Notes: a model not told the origin generated them from the sequence alone. Positions 19,005-30,010 are shown, numbered from the stretch's first letter. The stretch is DNA of 64,000 nucleotides from Spirosoma endbachense (GCF_010233585.1 NZ_CP045997.1:1825749-1889748), one strand, 5' to 3'. A program made the numbers and translations.

Positions 19005-20363
19005 ATGAACAATCAAGAAATTCAGAGCGTTAAACAACGCTTCGGTATAATCGGTAATGCGCCTGCTCTTAACTACGCCATCAACGTAGCTATGCAGGTT
19101 TCCGCTACTGACCTCACTGTACTCATTACCGGCGAAAGTGGTAGTGGCAAGGAATCGTTTTCTAAAATTATCCATAGCCTGAGTGCCCGAAAACATGGCC
19201 AATTTATTGCCATCAACTGCGGGGCTATTCCAGAAGGTACGATTGATTCGGAGTTGTTTGGTCACGAAAAAGGCTCATTTACCGGGGCTGTCGATTCGCG
19301 CAAGGGCTATTTTGAGACAACGAATGGTGGGACTATTTTTCTGGATGAGATTGGCGAAATGCCACTTGGCACCCAGGCACGTTTGCTACGGGTGCTGGAA
19401 AATGGGGAATTTATCCGGGTAGGTTCCTCTAAAACCCAGAAAACCGATGTGCGCGTTGTAGCGGCAACAAACGTGAATCTGATGGACGCCGTCGACAAAG
19501 GTAAATTTCGGGAAGATCTGTACTACCGGCTCAATACGGTTCCAATTTACGTTCCGCCCCTACGCGAGCGCGGCACCGATATCGAACTCCTGTTTCGTAA
19601 GTTCACAACTGATTTTGCCGAGCGTTACCGGATCAAACCGCTTCAATTGACGGAAACGGCCAGACAATTACTGATGAGTTATCCATTTCCGGGTAATATT
19701 CGCCAGTTAAAGAACATTGCCGAGCAGGTGTCTATTCTCGAATCGGAGCAGAACAAGCCCATTGAAGCCGACACGCTGGCCAAATACCTGCCCCAACAAC
19801 AGCCTACTAACCGAACGCTGGCCCTATTTTCCCAATCGCACGGGAGTGCCAATGGCGAAAATTTTTCGGAGCGCGAGCTGCTTTACAAGGTTCTATTCGA
19901 TATGCGTCGGGATGTGAACGACCTCAAAAAACTGGTTCGCGATGTGTTAGGTAACGAACAGGATGGCCGACAGATCCTGAACAATCATAAAGATCTCTTC
20001 GATTCGATTCAACCTGACAGTGATCATTATCCGCAGGGCGATACCAATGTAACCCGCTTTCTCCCAGCCATTAATGGTTCAGGGCGCTCCGAAACTCCGC
20101 CACCTTCCGAAACATATGGTAGTCATCCGCCCGTACAGATTTTCGATGATGTCGATCAGGACATCAACGACGTAACGGTGGAGGATGTAACCCACGAAAC
20201 CGAAGAAGATGATTCGCTTTCACTTGAACGCCAGGAGAAAGAAATGATTCTCAAGGCTTTACGGAGAAATAACAATAAGCGTAAATACGCAGCTCAGGCA
20301 CTTGGTATCTCCGAACGGACGTTATACCGGAAAATTAAGCAGTATGAAATTGATGAAGAATAG
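19005..20363 (+). CDS. sigma-54-dependent AAA+ transcriptional activator without receiver domain
   Basis: A 452-aa activator. The AAA+ domain starts almost at once (about residue 12), with Walker A GESGSGKE at 43-50, the sigma-54-contacting loop GSFTGA at 90-95 and Walker B IFLDEIGE at 111-118. A Pro/acid-rich linker (about 255-405) leads to a Fis-type HTH at the C-terminus (YAAQALGISERTLYRKIKQY). Lacking a receiver or sensor domain, it may be controlled by its abundance or by a partner. It lies 54 bp after miaB. Its targets are unknown; the -24/-12-like element before groES makes the chaperonin operon a candidate. Confidence 0.9.
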   Translation: MNNQEIQSVKQRFGIIGNAPALNYAINVAMQVSATDLTVLITGESGSGKESFSKIIHSLSARKHGQFIAINCGAIPEGTIDSELFGHEKGSFTGAVDSRKGYFETTNGGTIFLDEIGEMPLGTQARLLRVLENGEFIRVGSSKTQKTDVRVVAATNVNLMDAVDKGKFREDLYYRLNTVPIYVPPLRERGTDIELLFRKFTTDFAERYRIKPLQLTETARQLLMSYPFPGNIRQLKNIAEQVSILESEQNKPIEADTLAKYLPQQQPTNRTLALFSQSHGSANGENFSERELLYKVLFDMRRDVNDLKKLVRDVLGNEQDGRQILNNHKDLFDSIQPDSDHYPQGDTNVTRFLPAINGSGRSETPPPSETYGSHPPVQIFDDVDQDINDVTVEDVTHETEEDDSLSLERQEKEMILKALRRNNNKRKYAAQALGISERTLYRKIKQYEIDEE

Positions 20364-20370
20364 GCTTTTC

Positions 20371-20919
20371 ATGAATCATGTTAAATGGATGCTCAATAAT
20401 GGATGGCGGCAAAGTGACTCACTACCTGCCGCCTTATTGATTCTTGCCTGTTCCTTGATTATTGAGTCTTGCGGGGTATATTCCTTTACGGGTACGACTT
20501 TGTCGCCAGACATTAAGAGTGTAACGGTCAATAATTTCGTGCTTGCAACGGCGGGCGGACCAGCCAACCTGCCGCTGACATTCAATGAAAAACTGAAAGA
20601 ATATTATCAACGATACACCAGTCTGAAGGTTGTCCCCAATAACGGAGACATGGTACTTGAGGGCAATATCACCGGGTATGACCTACTGGCCGTTGCCCCA
20701 ACAGCGCAGGACCAGGCAGGCGTTAACCGACTGCAAATCACCGTACTAGCTCGTTTTTATAATAATAAAGATGAGAGTAAAAATTTCGAGCAGTCTTTTT
20801 CATTTTACCAGGATTTTCCTCAGAACCAAACACTTAGCCAGAATGAAAGCCGCCTTGTGCCCAAAATTCTGGATCAGATCGTATTAGATATTTTCAATAA
20901 GACGGCTGCCGACTGGTAA
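20371..20919 (+). CDS. lptE: LptE-family lipoprotein of LPS transport
   Basis: Outer-membrane lipoprotein of about 182 aa. A hydrophobic segment (LPAALLILACSLI) ends in the lipobox IESC. CGVYSFTGTTL and the strand-rich remainder (SVTVNNFV, GNITGYDLLAVAPT) match the Bacteroidota LptE family, which plugs the LptD barrel in LPS export. Several starts are possible: ATGs at 20344 and 20353 overlap the upstream gene, while ATG 20371 follows its stop by 7 bp and is used here. Position between the sigma-54 activator and the TPR-tailed gene is typical. Confidence 0.82.
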   Translation: MNHVKWMLNNGWRQSDSLPAALLILACSLIIESCGVYSFTGTTLSPDIKSVTVNNFVLATAGGPANLPLTFNEKLKEYYQRYTSLKVVPNNGDMVLEGNITGYDLLAVAPTAQDQAGVNRLQITVLARFYNNKDESKNFEQSFSFYQDFPQNQTLSQNESRLVPKILDQIVLDIFNKTAADW

Positions 20920-20944
20920 GCATTGATGGGCATCAAAAATTATA

Positions 20945-21031
20945 AATGAGGAGTTATGAAGAATAAAAGCCGTAAAATTTTACTCATTCATAATTTACAA
21001 TTCCTGGTTTATAATTCACCATTCATCAGTA
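20945..21031. repeat. degenerate hairpin-forming spacer between lptE and the TPR-tailed gene
   Basis: A purine-rich left half (aaatgaggagttatgaagaa) and a pyrimidine-rich right half (ttcataatttacaattcctg) pair imperfectly. The composition resembles the spacers before groEL and sucC. Confidence 0.4.
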
Positions 21032-21064
21032 CCTTCGGCCAACAGAATTGCGACACCCCAACCC

Positions 21065-21898
21065 ATGCTGGCGCTCGATAAAGAAACATTTTCGTACTGG
21101 GTCACCCATCCGGATGATCTAAGTTCAACTGACTTTGTACAATTGCAGGAAAGCCTGCAAGCTTACCCTTACTGCCAGGCCTTGCATACACTGACGGCCA
21201 AGGCCGCTTCTGTCCACCTCAAAGGGCAGACAGTTCCGTTCATTAGACAGGCAGCTGCTCATGCCCTCAGCCGAAACGCATTGCGTAAGTTGATTGATAA
21301 TGAGTTTCAATGGTCTGAAAACCTCTTAACGAAACTTAATGAGTTATCAGCCAAGCATGTTCCCATTCCTGATGACTATCAGCACGAGAGTTATGCCCTG
21401 TTCAAATCGAAGGCTGGTTTAAGCAATGGCTTTCCAAAATTGCCGTTGATACGACTGCCCGAACCAACGCGGTTAGAGCATAAGGAAACCATACCAACAC
21501 CTGAAGACCCAACGCTGGCCGAAACGAATCTGCAAAATGAACTTGCCCAGATTGCAGAAACGACACCACCAGAGCCGACTCTCTCTCCGGCTGATATTGA
21601 ACGTAAGCGTCAGTTTGACCTTATCGAGGACTTTATCAAGAAAGAACCCCGCATTTCGCCCGTACGTACGAAACTTGGTGAGCCAACCGAGCAGGAAGAC
21701 CTGACCAAGCGAAATAAAGCCGTTGGTGGTAATCTGGTGACCGAGAGTTTAGCTAAAATTCTGACCAAACAGGGTAAGATTGAAAAGGCTCGCGAAGTCT
21801 ACGAGAAGCTGATGGTGAAAAATCCAGAGAAAAAAGCGTACTTTGCGGCAAAAATCAGTGAATTATCGAGTGCGGCCAGCGAATCGAGCGAATCTTGA
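21065..21898 (+). CDS. conserved Bacteroidota protein with C-terminal TPR-like segment
   Basis: A 277-aa soluble protein, no signal peptide. The N-terminal 100 residues are helical (YPYCQALHTLTAKA), the centre is Pro/Glu/Thr-rich (about 130-185) and a short motif DLIEDFIKKEPRISP follows. The last 60 residues form a TPR-like hairpin (VTESLAKILTKQGKIEKARE, VYEKLMVKNPEKKAYF). I know this type as a regular neighbour of secG and lptE in Bacteroidota, but no function is established. It could be an adaptor for protein export; that rests only on context. Confidence 0.7.
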   Translation: MLALDKETFSYWVTHPDDLSSTDFVQLQESLQAYPYCQALHTLTAKAASVHLKGQTVPFIRQAAAHALSRNALRKLIDNEFQWSENLLTKLNELSAKHVPIPDDYQHESYALFKSKAGLSNGFPKLPLIRLPEPTRLEHKETIPTPEDPTLAETNLQNELAQIAETTPPEPTLSPADIERKRQFDLIEDFIKKEPRISPVRTKLGEPTEQEDLTKRNKAVGGNLVTESLAKILTKQGKIEKAREVYEKLMVKNPEKKAYFAAKISELSSAASESSES

Positions 21899-21968
21899 AA
21901 CCACTCAGCTTTACTGAAATAACTCTTTACTGATAAACGCACCGGCGTACCGGTGATAACTAAAATTC

Positions 21969-22361
21969 ATGGTAACGGTAACTATTGTCATCACGTGCAT
22001 TCTCACCGTCTTGTTGATTTTGATTGTGCTCATTCAAAACTCTAAGGGCGGTGGACTAGCCGGCGAATTTGGCGGACTAGGGTCCAATCAACTTATGGGT
22101 GTCAAGAAAACAACCGACCTGCTGGAACAAATTACCTGGGGTCTTGGCATCGGCGTAATGGTCTTATCGCTGGTTTCTTACATCCTGATCGACCGCAATC
22201 AGGTTTCTGGTGTTAATAGTATTAACGTAGATCGCGCACAAACGCAAACCCTACCGGGTGCGGCTGCGCCAACACCTGCGGCTGGTGCAGCCCCAAGCCA
22301 GGCTGTTCCGGGAGCGGCAACCCCAGGCGCATCAACCTCAGCCCTGACACCCCAGAAATAG
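21969..22361 (+). CDS. secG: preprotein translocase subunit SecG
   Basis: A 130-aa component of SecYEG. Two membrane helices (about 1-22 and 55-77) flank the conserved cytoplasmic loop LIQNSKGGGLAGEFGG. The C-terminal 45 residues are Ala/Pro/Thr-rich and variable. It is the last gene of the miaB block and is closed by the strong palindrome at 22372-22427. Confidence 0.92.
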   Translation: MVTVTIVITCILTVLLILIVLIQNSKGGGLAGEFGGLGSNQLMGVKKTTDLLEQITWGLGIGVMVLSLVSYILIDRNQVSGVNSINVDRAQTQTLPGAAAPTPAAGAAPSQAVPGAATPGASTSALTPQK

Positions 22362-22371
22362 GCTAAAGTCC

Positions 22372-22427
22372 ATCAGGCATCAAAAAAAGGCTCCGGTTCG
22401 AACCGGAGCCTTTTTTTGATGCCTGAT
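22372..22427. terminator. 28-bp perfect palindromic bidirectional terminator
   Basis: Arms 22372-22399 and 22400-22427 are exact reverse complements with no spacer. The G+C-rich centre (ggctccggttc) is flanked by a 7-A tract on one side and a 7-T tract on the other, so either strand gives a stem followed by U residues. It fills the gap between convergent secG and the gene ending at 22461. Confidence 0.92.
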
Positions 22428-22460
22428 ATCGATTACTCTGCGCCGAAACAGCCTGTATTC

Positions 22461-23168
22461 TTAAGCTACTGCTTTTACAAGTAGTTGTTGCGCAATGGGT
22501 AAGAGGGTCTCTTCAACGGGATAAGCATCCTGACTTTCTAACATGAACGTTGCCGGATTAGGCATATGTCGATGCCGACGAATCAGGTCAAGTTTAATAT
22601 TCTCAACGGTATTCACAAAACTTTTACGGACAGCCTCTACAAACTGCAACCGAACTAATCGCCCACCAGGCTCCTGTTCCGAATACAGTGTCAGGCAAAA
22701 GTAATAGACCTGTGTTTCGGCCTGGCTCTTTGCCTGAATCAGCAAATAGCCTTCTTCGGGTCGCAATGGTAACAGGCCAACCGGAGCAAGCGTTACTGAA
22801 CTGGCGATATCTGCCCATCGCTGCTGCCCTTCTGTCAGCATAGACTGAAATCGTGGCAGAGCAAAATTCATAATTGTATCTAATTCAGCCATAAATTCGT
22901 CGTCCGTTACCTCAGATTTATACTCGATTCGGGGTGGTGGGCCAGTAACTCTTTCTGCACGCTTGGGAAACGCAGCATTTAACGTACCTTTGCCCCTCGA
23001 AAAGCGAACACCAGCCTCGTAATGATTCCGTAAATCGGGTAAATCGGGGTAAAGTTTGTTTTCAGTGAAGTTTTGCCGGACAGCTTGTAAGTATGCCATC
23101 AAGACATATTTCTGGTACTCGGCATCAAGCCAATTTTGCGTAAACCAGTCAGACTGTAATTTTTTCAT
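22461..23168 (-). CDS. conserved hypothetical protein
   Basis: A 235-aa soluble protein without signal peptide or membrane helix. It opens with SDWFTQNWLDAEYQKYVLMA and has an Arg/Pro-rich middle (RAERVTGPPPRIEYKS). The C-terminal half alternates strands and helices. I believe relatives occur in Cytophagales with the same opening, but no function is known to me. It is divergent from groES and could share the regulatory region 23169-23416. Confidence 0.6.
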   Translation of the reverse strand: MKKLQSDWFTQNWLDAEYQKYVLMAYLQAVRQNFTENKLYPDLPDLRNHYEAGVRFSRGKGTLNAAFPKRAERVTGPPPRIEYKSEVTDDEFMAELDTIMNFALPRFQSMLTEGQQRWADIASSVTLAPVGLLPLRPEEGYLLIQAKSQAETQVYYFCLTLYSEQEPGGRLVRLQFVEAVRKSFVNTVENIKLDLIRRHRHMPNPATFMLESQDAYPVEETLLPIAQQLLVKAVA

Positions 23169-23291
23169 AGACTTACTAACGCACTTTAGTCAGCTTATTG
23201 GTTGCTCAAAATAGCGAATAGGTAGCAAAAAACCAAATTCTGTTTGCCTGAATCGTGTTTTATGAGAAGGAATTGTAAAGAAACCAGTAAA

Positions 23292-23304
23292 TGGCAGTCT
23301 GTCA
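23292..23304. promoter_or_regulatory. TGNCA-N3-TGNCA operator-like motif upstream of groES
   Basis: The pentamers TGGCA and TGTCA are separated by GTC. A further TGACA lies at 23323-23327, giving a ctgtca/tgacag inverted pair with 18 nt between the halves. It is about 35 bp upstream of the -24/-12-like element at 23339. Confidence 0.45.
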
Positions 23305-23338
23305 GTCTTAAGCCTGAAAATTTGACAGTCTATCGGGT

Positions 23339-23354
23339 TGGCACAAAAATTGGC
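23339..23354 (+). promoter_or_regulatory. sigma-54-like -24/-12 element upstream of groES
   Basis: TGGCACAAAAATTGGC matches the sigma-54 consensus (TGGCAC-N5-TTGC) except that the C of the -12 GC dinucleotide is a G, with a GC one base further on. It ends 62 bp before the groES ATG, leaving room for a leader of about 50 nt. No CIRCE element is present. Confidence 0.42.
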
Positions 23355-23416
23355 AGTCGGTGAACGACGTGTAATGCATTGCACAACTAGTTAATAACCT
23401 TAATCAACTCATTATC

Positions 23417-23713
23417 ATGGTAGCAGAAACGGAAAGCGTTAAAGTGAACGTGAAACCGCTGGCTGACCGGGTGCTGGTAGAAGCAGCTCCGGCCGAAGAA
23501 AAAACCTCGTTCGGGATCATTATTCCTGATACGGCAAAGGAAAAACCCCAGCGCGGAACAGTCGTAGCCGTTGGTGCGGGCAAGAAAGATGAACCCCTAA
23601 CGGTTCAGGTGGGCGATACGGTACTGTATGGCAAATATGCTGGTACAGAAATCACCGTTGATGGCAAAGAGTACCTCATCATGCGCGAATCGGACATTTT
23701 CGCAATCCTGTAA
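23417..23713 (+). CDS. groES: co-chaperonin GroES
   Basis: A 98-aa lid of the chaperonin. [19 protein letters not shown] (about 13-31) and the mobile loop with [15 protein letters not shown] fit the family, as do [14 protein letters not shown] and the closing [13 protein letters not shown]. It has a slightly long N-terminus ([11 protein letters not shown]), common in Bacteroidota. It forms an operon with groEL, separated by a 91-bp hairpin-forming spacer. Confidence 0.96.
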   Translation: MVAETESVKVNVKPLADRVLVEAAPAEEKTSFGIIIPDTAKEKPQRGTVVAVGAGKKDEPLTVQVGDTVLYGKYAGTEITVDGKEYLIMRESDIFAIL

Positions 23714-23717
23714 ATCA

Positions 23718-25445
<1,728 letters not shown>

Positions 25446-25465
25446 TATCGCTTGATTCCCTTAGT

Positions 25466-25510
25466 AAAAAGAAGCGACTCTGATCGATTGATCAGAGTCG
25501 CTTCTTTTTT
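25466..25510 (+). terminator. groESL intrinsic terminator
   Basis: Arms 25466-25485 and 25490-25509 form a perfect 20-bp stem (gaagcgactctgatc core) with loop gatt, ending in six T. Confidence 0.93.
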
Positions 25511-25622
25511 GTCAATCTATCTAGTTTTCTAATGGGAGTCTGATCCGATAAAAACCTGAAATCTAATCGGTTTATGTATCCCCAAATCTAATCTATAGGT
25601 ATGTTACTGGTATATAAACAAA

Positions 25623-25651
25623 AAAGCCAAGCGAGACACTCTCTTGGCTTT
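25623..25651. terminator. second small hairpin downstream of groEL
   Basis: Arms aaagccaag (25623-25631) and cttggcttt (25643-25651) are perfect complements with an 11-nt loop; an A-run precedes and a short T-run follows. It may be a back-up terminator working on either strand. Confidence 0.55.
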
Positions 25652-26152
25652 CTGATTTACTCAACGTTATGAAAAACTTTTCTTTTCGACACAATTATAA
25701 AACAAAAATAAAAAAGATTCATTCTTTTTTATAAAATAATTTTTCAACCAAATCCTATTTCCCTAATAATCAATAACTTAACTTAATTAGTCGGTCTTTT
25801 TTTAAGTATAAATACTTCGTTATTTATACTAATTTTTCAGCAAAACAGCTTTCAATACACCGTCATTACTGGCTTAATTTGGCGCTTTATAAGGTAAGTC
25901 AGGATTGGTTTATCAGTAGTTCAGTACGTTTCTATTCCATCTATAATGCCCGTTTCGAACAGTTTGGCCTAAGCTTAACGGATAACCTACGGAACAGCAA
26001 ATGAGCTAGTTTGGAAGCCAGGGTCAGCATCATTAATAAATAATTATTTATCATTTAGCGACATTAACAACAAAAACACCATCGTTACTTGTCTAGGCCA
26101 AAGGCCTATTGTCGTTAACGTAATTAGATCAGTCGAAATGACACAATGAGAA
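25652..26152. other. AT-rich intergenic region, possibly with a decayed beta-barrel gene
   Basis: Within the 707-bp gap between groEL and lolD, this part is AT-rich up to about 25860. It then contains a plus-strand reading stretch (about 25801-26004, no ATG) that ends in a TGA and encodes WLNLALYKVSQDWFISSSVR, then FYSIYNARFEQFGLSLTDNL. Alternating polar/aromatic residues and a terminal strand-like stretch resemble the end of an outer-membrane barrel, so it may be a gene remnant. No other gene, tRNA or repeat array was seen. Confidence 0.3.
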
Positions 26153-26815
26153 TTAGACAAACACGACCCCATCCCGAATTACCAGTTTTCGGTCGGCAAG
26201 GTCTGCCAGGTGTTCATTATGAGTGACAATGACAAACGTCTGCCCGAAATCATCACGAAGCTGAAAGAAAAGCTGGTGCAGGTCTTCAGCATTACGTGAA
26301 TCGAGATTTCCGCTAGGTTCGTCAGCGAATACAATGGCCGGTTGATTAATCAGCGCCCGCGCCACAGCGACCCGCTGTTGTTCACCTCCCGACATCTGCG
26401 AAGGAAAATGAGTTGCCCGGTCGCGCAAGCCAAGCTTCTCTAATAATTCAGTAGCCCGCTGTCGAACAGCCCCCTCCTCTTTTCCAGAAATAAAGCCCGG
26501 TAAGCATACATTTTCAAGTGCTGTAAACTCAGGCAACAGGTTATTGAACTGAAATACAAACCCAATTCGCTCATTCCGGAACTGAGCTAATTGCCGATCG
26601 CTTAATGAAAATACGTTTTGCCCAGCGATATGTAGCTCACCGGCATCCGGTCGATCCAGGGTGCCAAGAATCTGGAGCAATGTTGTTTTACCAGCACCGG
26701 ATGCACCCACAATCGATACGATTTCGCCTGGTTCAATGCTTACGTCGATTCCTTTCAGAACCGGCAGATTGCCATAGTTCCGACGGATATTAGAGGTCTT
26801 AAGAAGAGACTGCAT
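26153..26815 (-). CDS. LolD-like ABC transporter ATPase
   Basis: A 220-aa ATPase of the lipoprotein-releasing (LolD/MacB) group. Walker A GASGAGKT is at 37-44, signature [15 protein letters not shown], Walker [12 protein letters not shown] and the switch histidine in VTHNEHLA. It should energise an FtsX-like permease; the best partner in the window is the protein encoded at 4462-5670. It is a single-gene unit, divergent from sucC across a 140-bp gap holding a hairpin-forming spacer. Confidence 0.88.
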   Translation of the reverse strand: MQSLLKTSNIRRNYGNLPVLKGIDVSIEPGEIVSIVGASGAGKTTLLQILGTLDRPDAGELHIAGQNVFSLSDRQLAQFRNERIGFVFQFNNLLPEFTALENVCLPGFISGKEEGAVRQRATELLEKLGLRDRATHFPSQMSGGEQQRVAVARALINQPAIVFADEPSGNLDSRNAEDLHQLFFQLRDDFGQTFVIVTHNEHLADLADRKLVIRDGVVFV

Positions 26816-26825
26816 TCAGAGTAAA

Positions 26826-26900
26826 AAATGAAGAGTGAAGAACGAAGAATGAAGAATCAGGAGTAATTATTCATCGCTCATCATTCTTCATTCTTCATTT
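26826..26900. repeat. degenerate hairpin spacer between lolD and sucC
   Basis: A left arm of repeated gaagaatgaagaa-type units (about 26826-26859) pairs with cattcttcattcttcattt (26881-26900) over most of its length. Low-complexity purine/pyrimidine asymmetry is obvious by eye. Confidence 0.6.
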
Positions 26901-26955
26901 CCTGCTAACTTGCCGCACAAAAATACGATTTCCAATTCTCCTTGTTGCAGTTGCC

Positions 26956-28173
26956 ATGAATATACACGAGTATCAGGGTAAAGAAATTCTGAAAAAGTAC
27001 GGTGTCCGGATTCAGGAAGGCATCGTGGCTGAGTCGCCCGAGAAGGCCGTTGAAGCCGCCAAACAGATTATGGCGCAGTCCGGCTCAAAATTCGTTGTCG
27101 TAAAATCGCAGATTCACGCTGGTGGCCGCGGCAAGGGCAAAATTGTCGGTACTGAACAGCGTGGTGTAGCCCTGGCTAAATCGGCTGACGAAGTTCGCGA
27201 CATTGCCAAAAACCTCATCGGTAATGTGCTTGTAACGCACCAGACTGGTCCAGAAGGCAAAAAAGTCAACAAAGTACTCGTAGCTCAGGACGTTTTCTAT
27301 CCCGGCGCAACGGAACCGAAAGAGATGTATATCAGCATCCTGCTCGACCGTACGAAAGCCTGCAATGTCATTATGGCCAGCACCGAAGGTGGCATGGACA
27401 TTGAAGAAGTTGCGGAAAAAACACCCGAAAAAATCGTAAAAGAGTGGATCGACCCATCTGTAGGCTTGCAGCCCTTCCAGGCTCGTAAAGTTGCATTCGG
27501 ATTAGGGCTGGAAGGTGAAGCCTTCAAAGAAATGGTGAAATTCGTGACGGCGCTCTACAAAGCGTACGTTGATACGGATGCCTCCATGTTCGAGATCAAT
27601 CCGGTTCTTAAAACGTCGGATAACAAGATTCTGGCCGTTGACGCGAAAGTAAATCTGGACGACAATGCGCTCTATCGGCATCCCGACCTGAAATCGATGC
27701 GTGATCTGGCCGAAGAAGATCCGCTGGAAGTAGAAGCGTCTGCCAGCGACCTCAACTACGTTAAACTCGACGGTAATGTAGGTTGTATGGTCAATGGCGC
27801 TGGTCTGGCTATGGCCACGATGGATATCATTAAACTTTCGGGTGGCGAGCCTGCCAACTTCCTTGATGTTGGGGGTGGAGCGAATGCCAAAACGGTTGAA
27901 GCAGGTTTCCGGATTATTCTGAAAGACCCGAATGTTAAAGCTATTCTGATCAACATCTTTGGTGGTATTGTTCGTTGCGACCGCGTGGCAACGGGTGTCG
28001 TTGAAGCCTACAAAGCTATCGGTGATATTCCGGTACCAATTATCGTGCGGCTCCAGGGAACCAACGCAGAAGAAGGAGCCAAGATCATTGACGAATCAGG
28101 GCTTAAAGTACAATCGGCCGTATTACTGAAAGAAGCGGCTGAAAAAGTTCGGCAGGTCGTTGAAGCACTTTAA
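26956..28173 (+). CDS. sucC: succinate-CoA ligase (ADP-forming), beta subunit
   Basis: A 405-aa TCA-cycle enzyme subunit converting succinyl-CoA plus ADP and phosphate to succinate, CoA and ATP. It has an ATP-grasp N-terminal domain ([32 protein letters not shown]) and a C-terminal CoA-ligase domain ([24 protein letters not shown]). The alpha subunit sucD is not in the window. A strong terminator follows. Confidence 0.96.
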   Translation: MNIHEYQGKEILKKYGVRIQEGIVAESPEKAVEAAKQIMAQSGSKFVVVKSQIHAGGRGKGKIVGTEQRGVALAKSADEVRDIAKNLIGNVLVTHQTGPEGKKVNKVLVAQDVFYPGATEPKEMYISILLDRTKACNVIMASTEGGMDIEEVAEKTPEKIVKEWIDPSVGLQPFQARKVAFGLGLEGEAFKEMVKFVTALYKAYVDTDASMFEINPVLKTSDNKILAVDAKVNLDDNALYRHPDLKSMRDLAEEDPLEVEASASDLNYVKLDGNVGCMVNGAGLAMATMDIIKLSGGEPANFLDVGGGANAKTVEAGFRIILKDPNVKAILINIFGGIVRCDRVATGVVEAYKAIGDIPVPIIVRLQGTNAEEGAKIIDESGLKVQSAVLLKEAAEKVRQVVEAL

Positions 28174-28210
28174 TAGCTTCGACAACAGGCTCTGTCGAAT
28201 TTAGAACAAT

Positions 28211-28243
28211 AGAAAAAGCCGGGACGAGGTCCCGGCTTTTTCT
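28211..28243. terminator. bidirectional terminator between sucC and the M48 gene
   Basis: A perfect 15-bp stem (arms 28211-28225 and 28229-28243, core gccgggac) with a 3-nt loop and A5/T5 flanks sits in the convergent gap. Confidence 0.93.
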
Positions 28244-28257
28244 ATTTCGTTAACACA

Positions 28258-29094
28258 TTAGCTATTCCGCCGGGACCCATTATAATATTTTTGGGCATCA
28301 GGAAGTAGTTTTTGCAGATCAGCAATCCGGCGTTGATCGGATGGGTGATCTGACATAAACTCGGCGGGCGCTTTTCCCCCACTCGCTTTAGCCATCCGTT
28401 GCCAGAATGTAATCGCTTCGGCAGGATCATAACCAGCCATTGCCATAAAAATCAGGCCAAGATGATCGGCCTCCGATTCCTGTTTGCGACTGTGGGGTAA
28501 TCCTACTCCATACTGATAAGCAAGCGGTCCTACCACGCCGAAAGCCTGTTGAAATATTGCCTGGGTCTGAGCACTTCGGGCCGATGTTGCAATACCCGTT
28601 GCGGCCTGACCAGCCTGCAACAACCCGTTTGCAACGAGGCCCTCGCTCATCCGCTCGTTACCATGCTCGGCAATGGCGTGCGATACTTCATGACCAAGTA
28701 CAGTGGCTAATCCAGCTTCGTTCTGCGTATAGGGCAAAATACCGGAATACACAACGATCTTTCCGCCGGGCATACACCAGGCATTGACCTGATTGCTTTG
28801 CACCAGATGGTATTCCCATTTGAACCCCTCCAGCCGTTTGGCGTAGCCATTTTCGTTCATGTACTTTTCTACAGCTCCCCGAATCCGATCACCGACCCGG
28901 CTTACCATTGCTGCATCGCCACTACTGCTAACCACCTTACTTGTATCCAGAAACTGTTTATATTGTGTAAAGCTCATGGTAAGCATGTCATTGTTTGGCA
29001 CCAATATGAGTTGCTTTCGTCCGGTTAAAGGCACTTTCTCGCAAGCCGTAAAAGCGAAAGCTAGTGCGAACATCATTATTATGACTTTTTTCAT
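28258..29094 (-). CDS. M48-family metalloprotease lipoprotein
   Basis: A 278-aa zinc protease anchored by a lipobox (FTAC, Cys18). The zinc site is HEVSH at 135-139, and the third ligand is Glu206 in ESEAD. It resembles E. coli LoiP/BepA-type peptidases that clear misassembled outer-membrane proteins. The 200-bp divergent region to the FAH-family gene would hold both promoters. The neighbouring groESL and lolD fit an envelope-maintenance neighbourhood without proving a link. Confidence 0.9.
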   Translation of the reverse strand: MKKVIIMMFALAFAFTACEKVPLTGRKQLILVPNNDMLTMSFTQYKQFLDTSKVVSSSGDAAMVSRVGDRIRGAVEKYMNENGYAKRLEGFKWEYHLVQSNQVNAWCMPGGKIVVYSGILPYTQNEAGLATVLGHEVSHAIAEHGNERMSEGLVANGLLQAGQAATGIATSARSAQTQAIFQQAFGVVGPLAYQYGVGLPHSRKQESEADHLGLIFMAMAGYDPAEAITFWQRMAKASGGKAPAEFMSDHPSDQRRIADLQKLLPDAQKYYNGSRRNS

Positions 29095-29211
29095 CTTTTT
29101 GCGTTTTTGTTCTGAATGGTCTTCTGACGTTATATGACCCGGAACGGATCAGATTTGTTCAAATATTTACCGATGGGTGCGGTCTACCCCTGTTTAGTCC
29201 TTAGATTTGTA

Positions 29212-29219
29212 GCTTTCAG
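29212..29219 (+). promoter_or_regulatory. candidate Bacteroidota -7 promoter element
   Basis: TAGATTTG fits the TAnnTTTG -7 consensus of Bacteroidota housekeeping promoters, about 75 bp before the ATG at 29295. I see no good -33 TTTG at the expected distance, so support is weak. Confidence 0.25.
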
Positions 29220-29294
29220 AATAGTTTAATAAAACCCGGATAGGCACTTTTGTGTCATATCCACACAAACTCGGGCTGATATCCGTGTTCTACT

Positions 29295-29906
29295 ATGAAA
29301 ATTATTGCCGTTGGCCGCAACTACGCCGAACATATTAAAGAATTAAACAACGAACAGCCCGACGATCCGGTCATCTTTTTGAAACCTGAAACGGCTATTC
29401 CCCTCAAAAATGAACCGTTCTTTTATCCCAGCTTCTCGCAGGACGTTCATTACGAGGTTGAGATTCTGGTAAAAATCAATCGGGTTGGCAAAAATATCGA
29501 AGAGAAGTTCGCGCACAAGTATTACGACGAAATCGGTATTGGTATTGACTTCACAGCCCGAGACGTACAGAGCCGATTAAAGGCAAAAGGACTACCCTGG
29601 GAATTAGCCAAAGGATTCAATGGCTCTGCTCCTATTTCTCCGTTCGTTCCGAAGACCAATTTCCCGGATTTACAAAATCTGAACTTCAGACTGGACATAA
29701 ACGGAGAAACCCGGCAGTTGGGCAACACGAGCCTGATGCTCTTCAAGATCGATTACCTGATCTCGTTCGTATCGCAGTATTTTTTACTGCAGCAAGGTGA
29801 TGTTATTTTCACAGGAACGCCCAAAGGCGTTGGCCCGGTACAGATTGGTGATCGACTAACGGCCTACATCGAAGATCGGAAAATGCTGGAGGTTGATGTA
29901 AAATAA
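29295..29906 (+). CDS. fumarylacetoacetate hydrolase-family protein
   Basis: A 203-aa single-domain FAH-fold enzyme. The metal site is shown by HYEVEIL (paired Glu) and GIGIDFTARD (Asp); the closing GDVIFTGTPKGVGPVQIGD is the family C-terminal motif. Relatives act as acylpyruvate hydrolases or oxaloacetate decarboxylase/tautomerases (FAHD1-like), which the short length suggests, but the substrate is not decided. The M23 peptidase gene follows on the same strand. Confidence 0.86.
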   Translation: MKIIAVGRNYAEHIKELNNEQPDDPVIFLKPETAIPLKNEPFFYPSFSQDVHYEVEILVKINRVGKNIEEKFAHKYYDEIGIGIDFTARDVQSRLKAKGLPWELAKGFNGSAPISPFVPKTNFPDLQNLNFRLDINGETRQLGNTSLMLFKIDYLISFVSQYFLLQQGDVIFTGTPKGVGPVQIGDRLTAYIEDRKMLEVDVK

Positions 29907-30010
29907 GCGACTTTTTGCCATCAGCAACACCCGAACCGGCGTCTTTCACAACGACGGCAATCCGGTTTCGGTGGAGCGAAAGAAAGGCAAAAGTCTTCGA
30001 TATTTTTGAT

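Noticed and set aside
23169..23416. CIRCE/HrcA operator before groES
   Set aside because: There is no TTAGCACTC-N9-GAGTGCTAA or close variant; other elements are reported instead.
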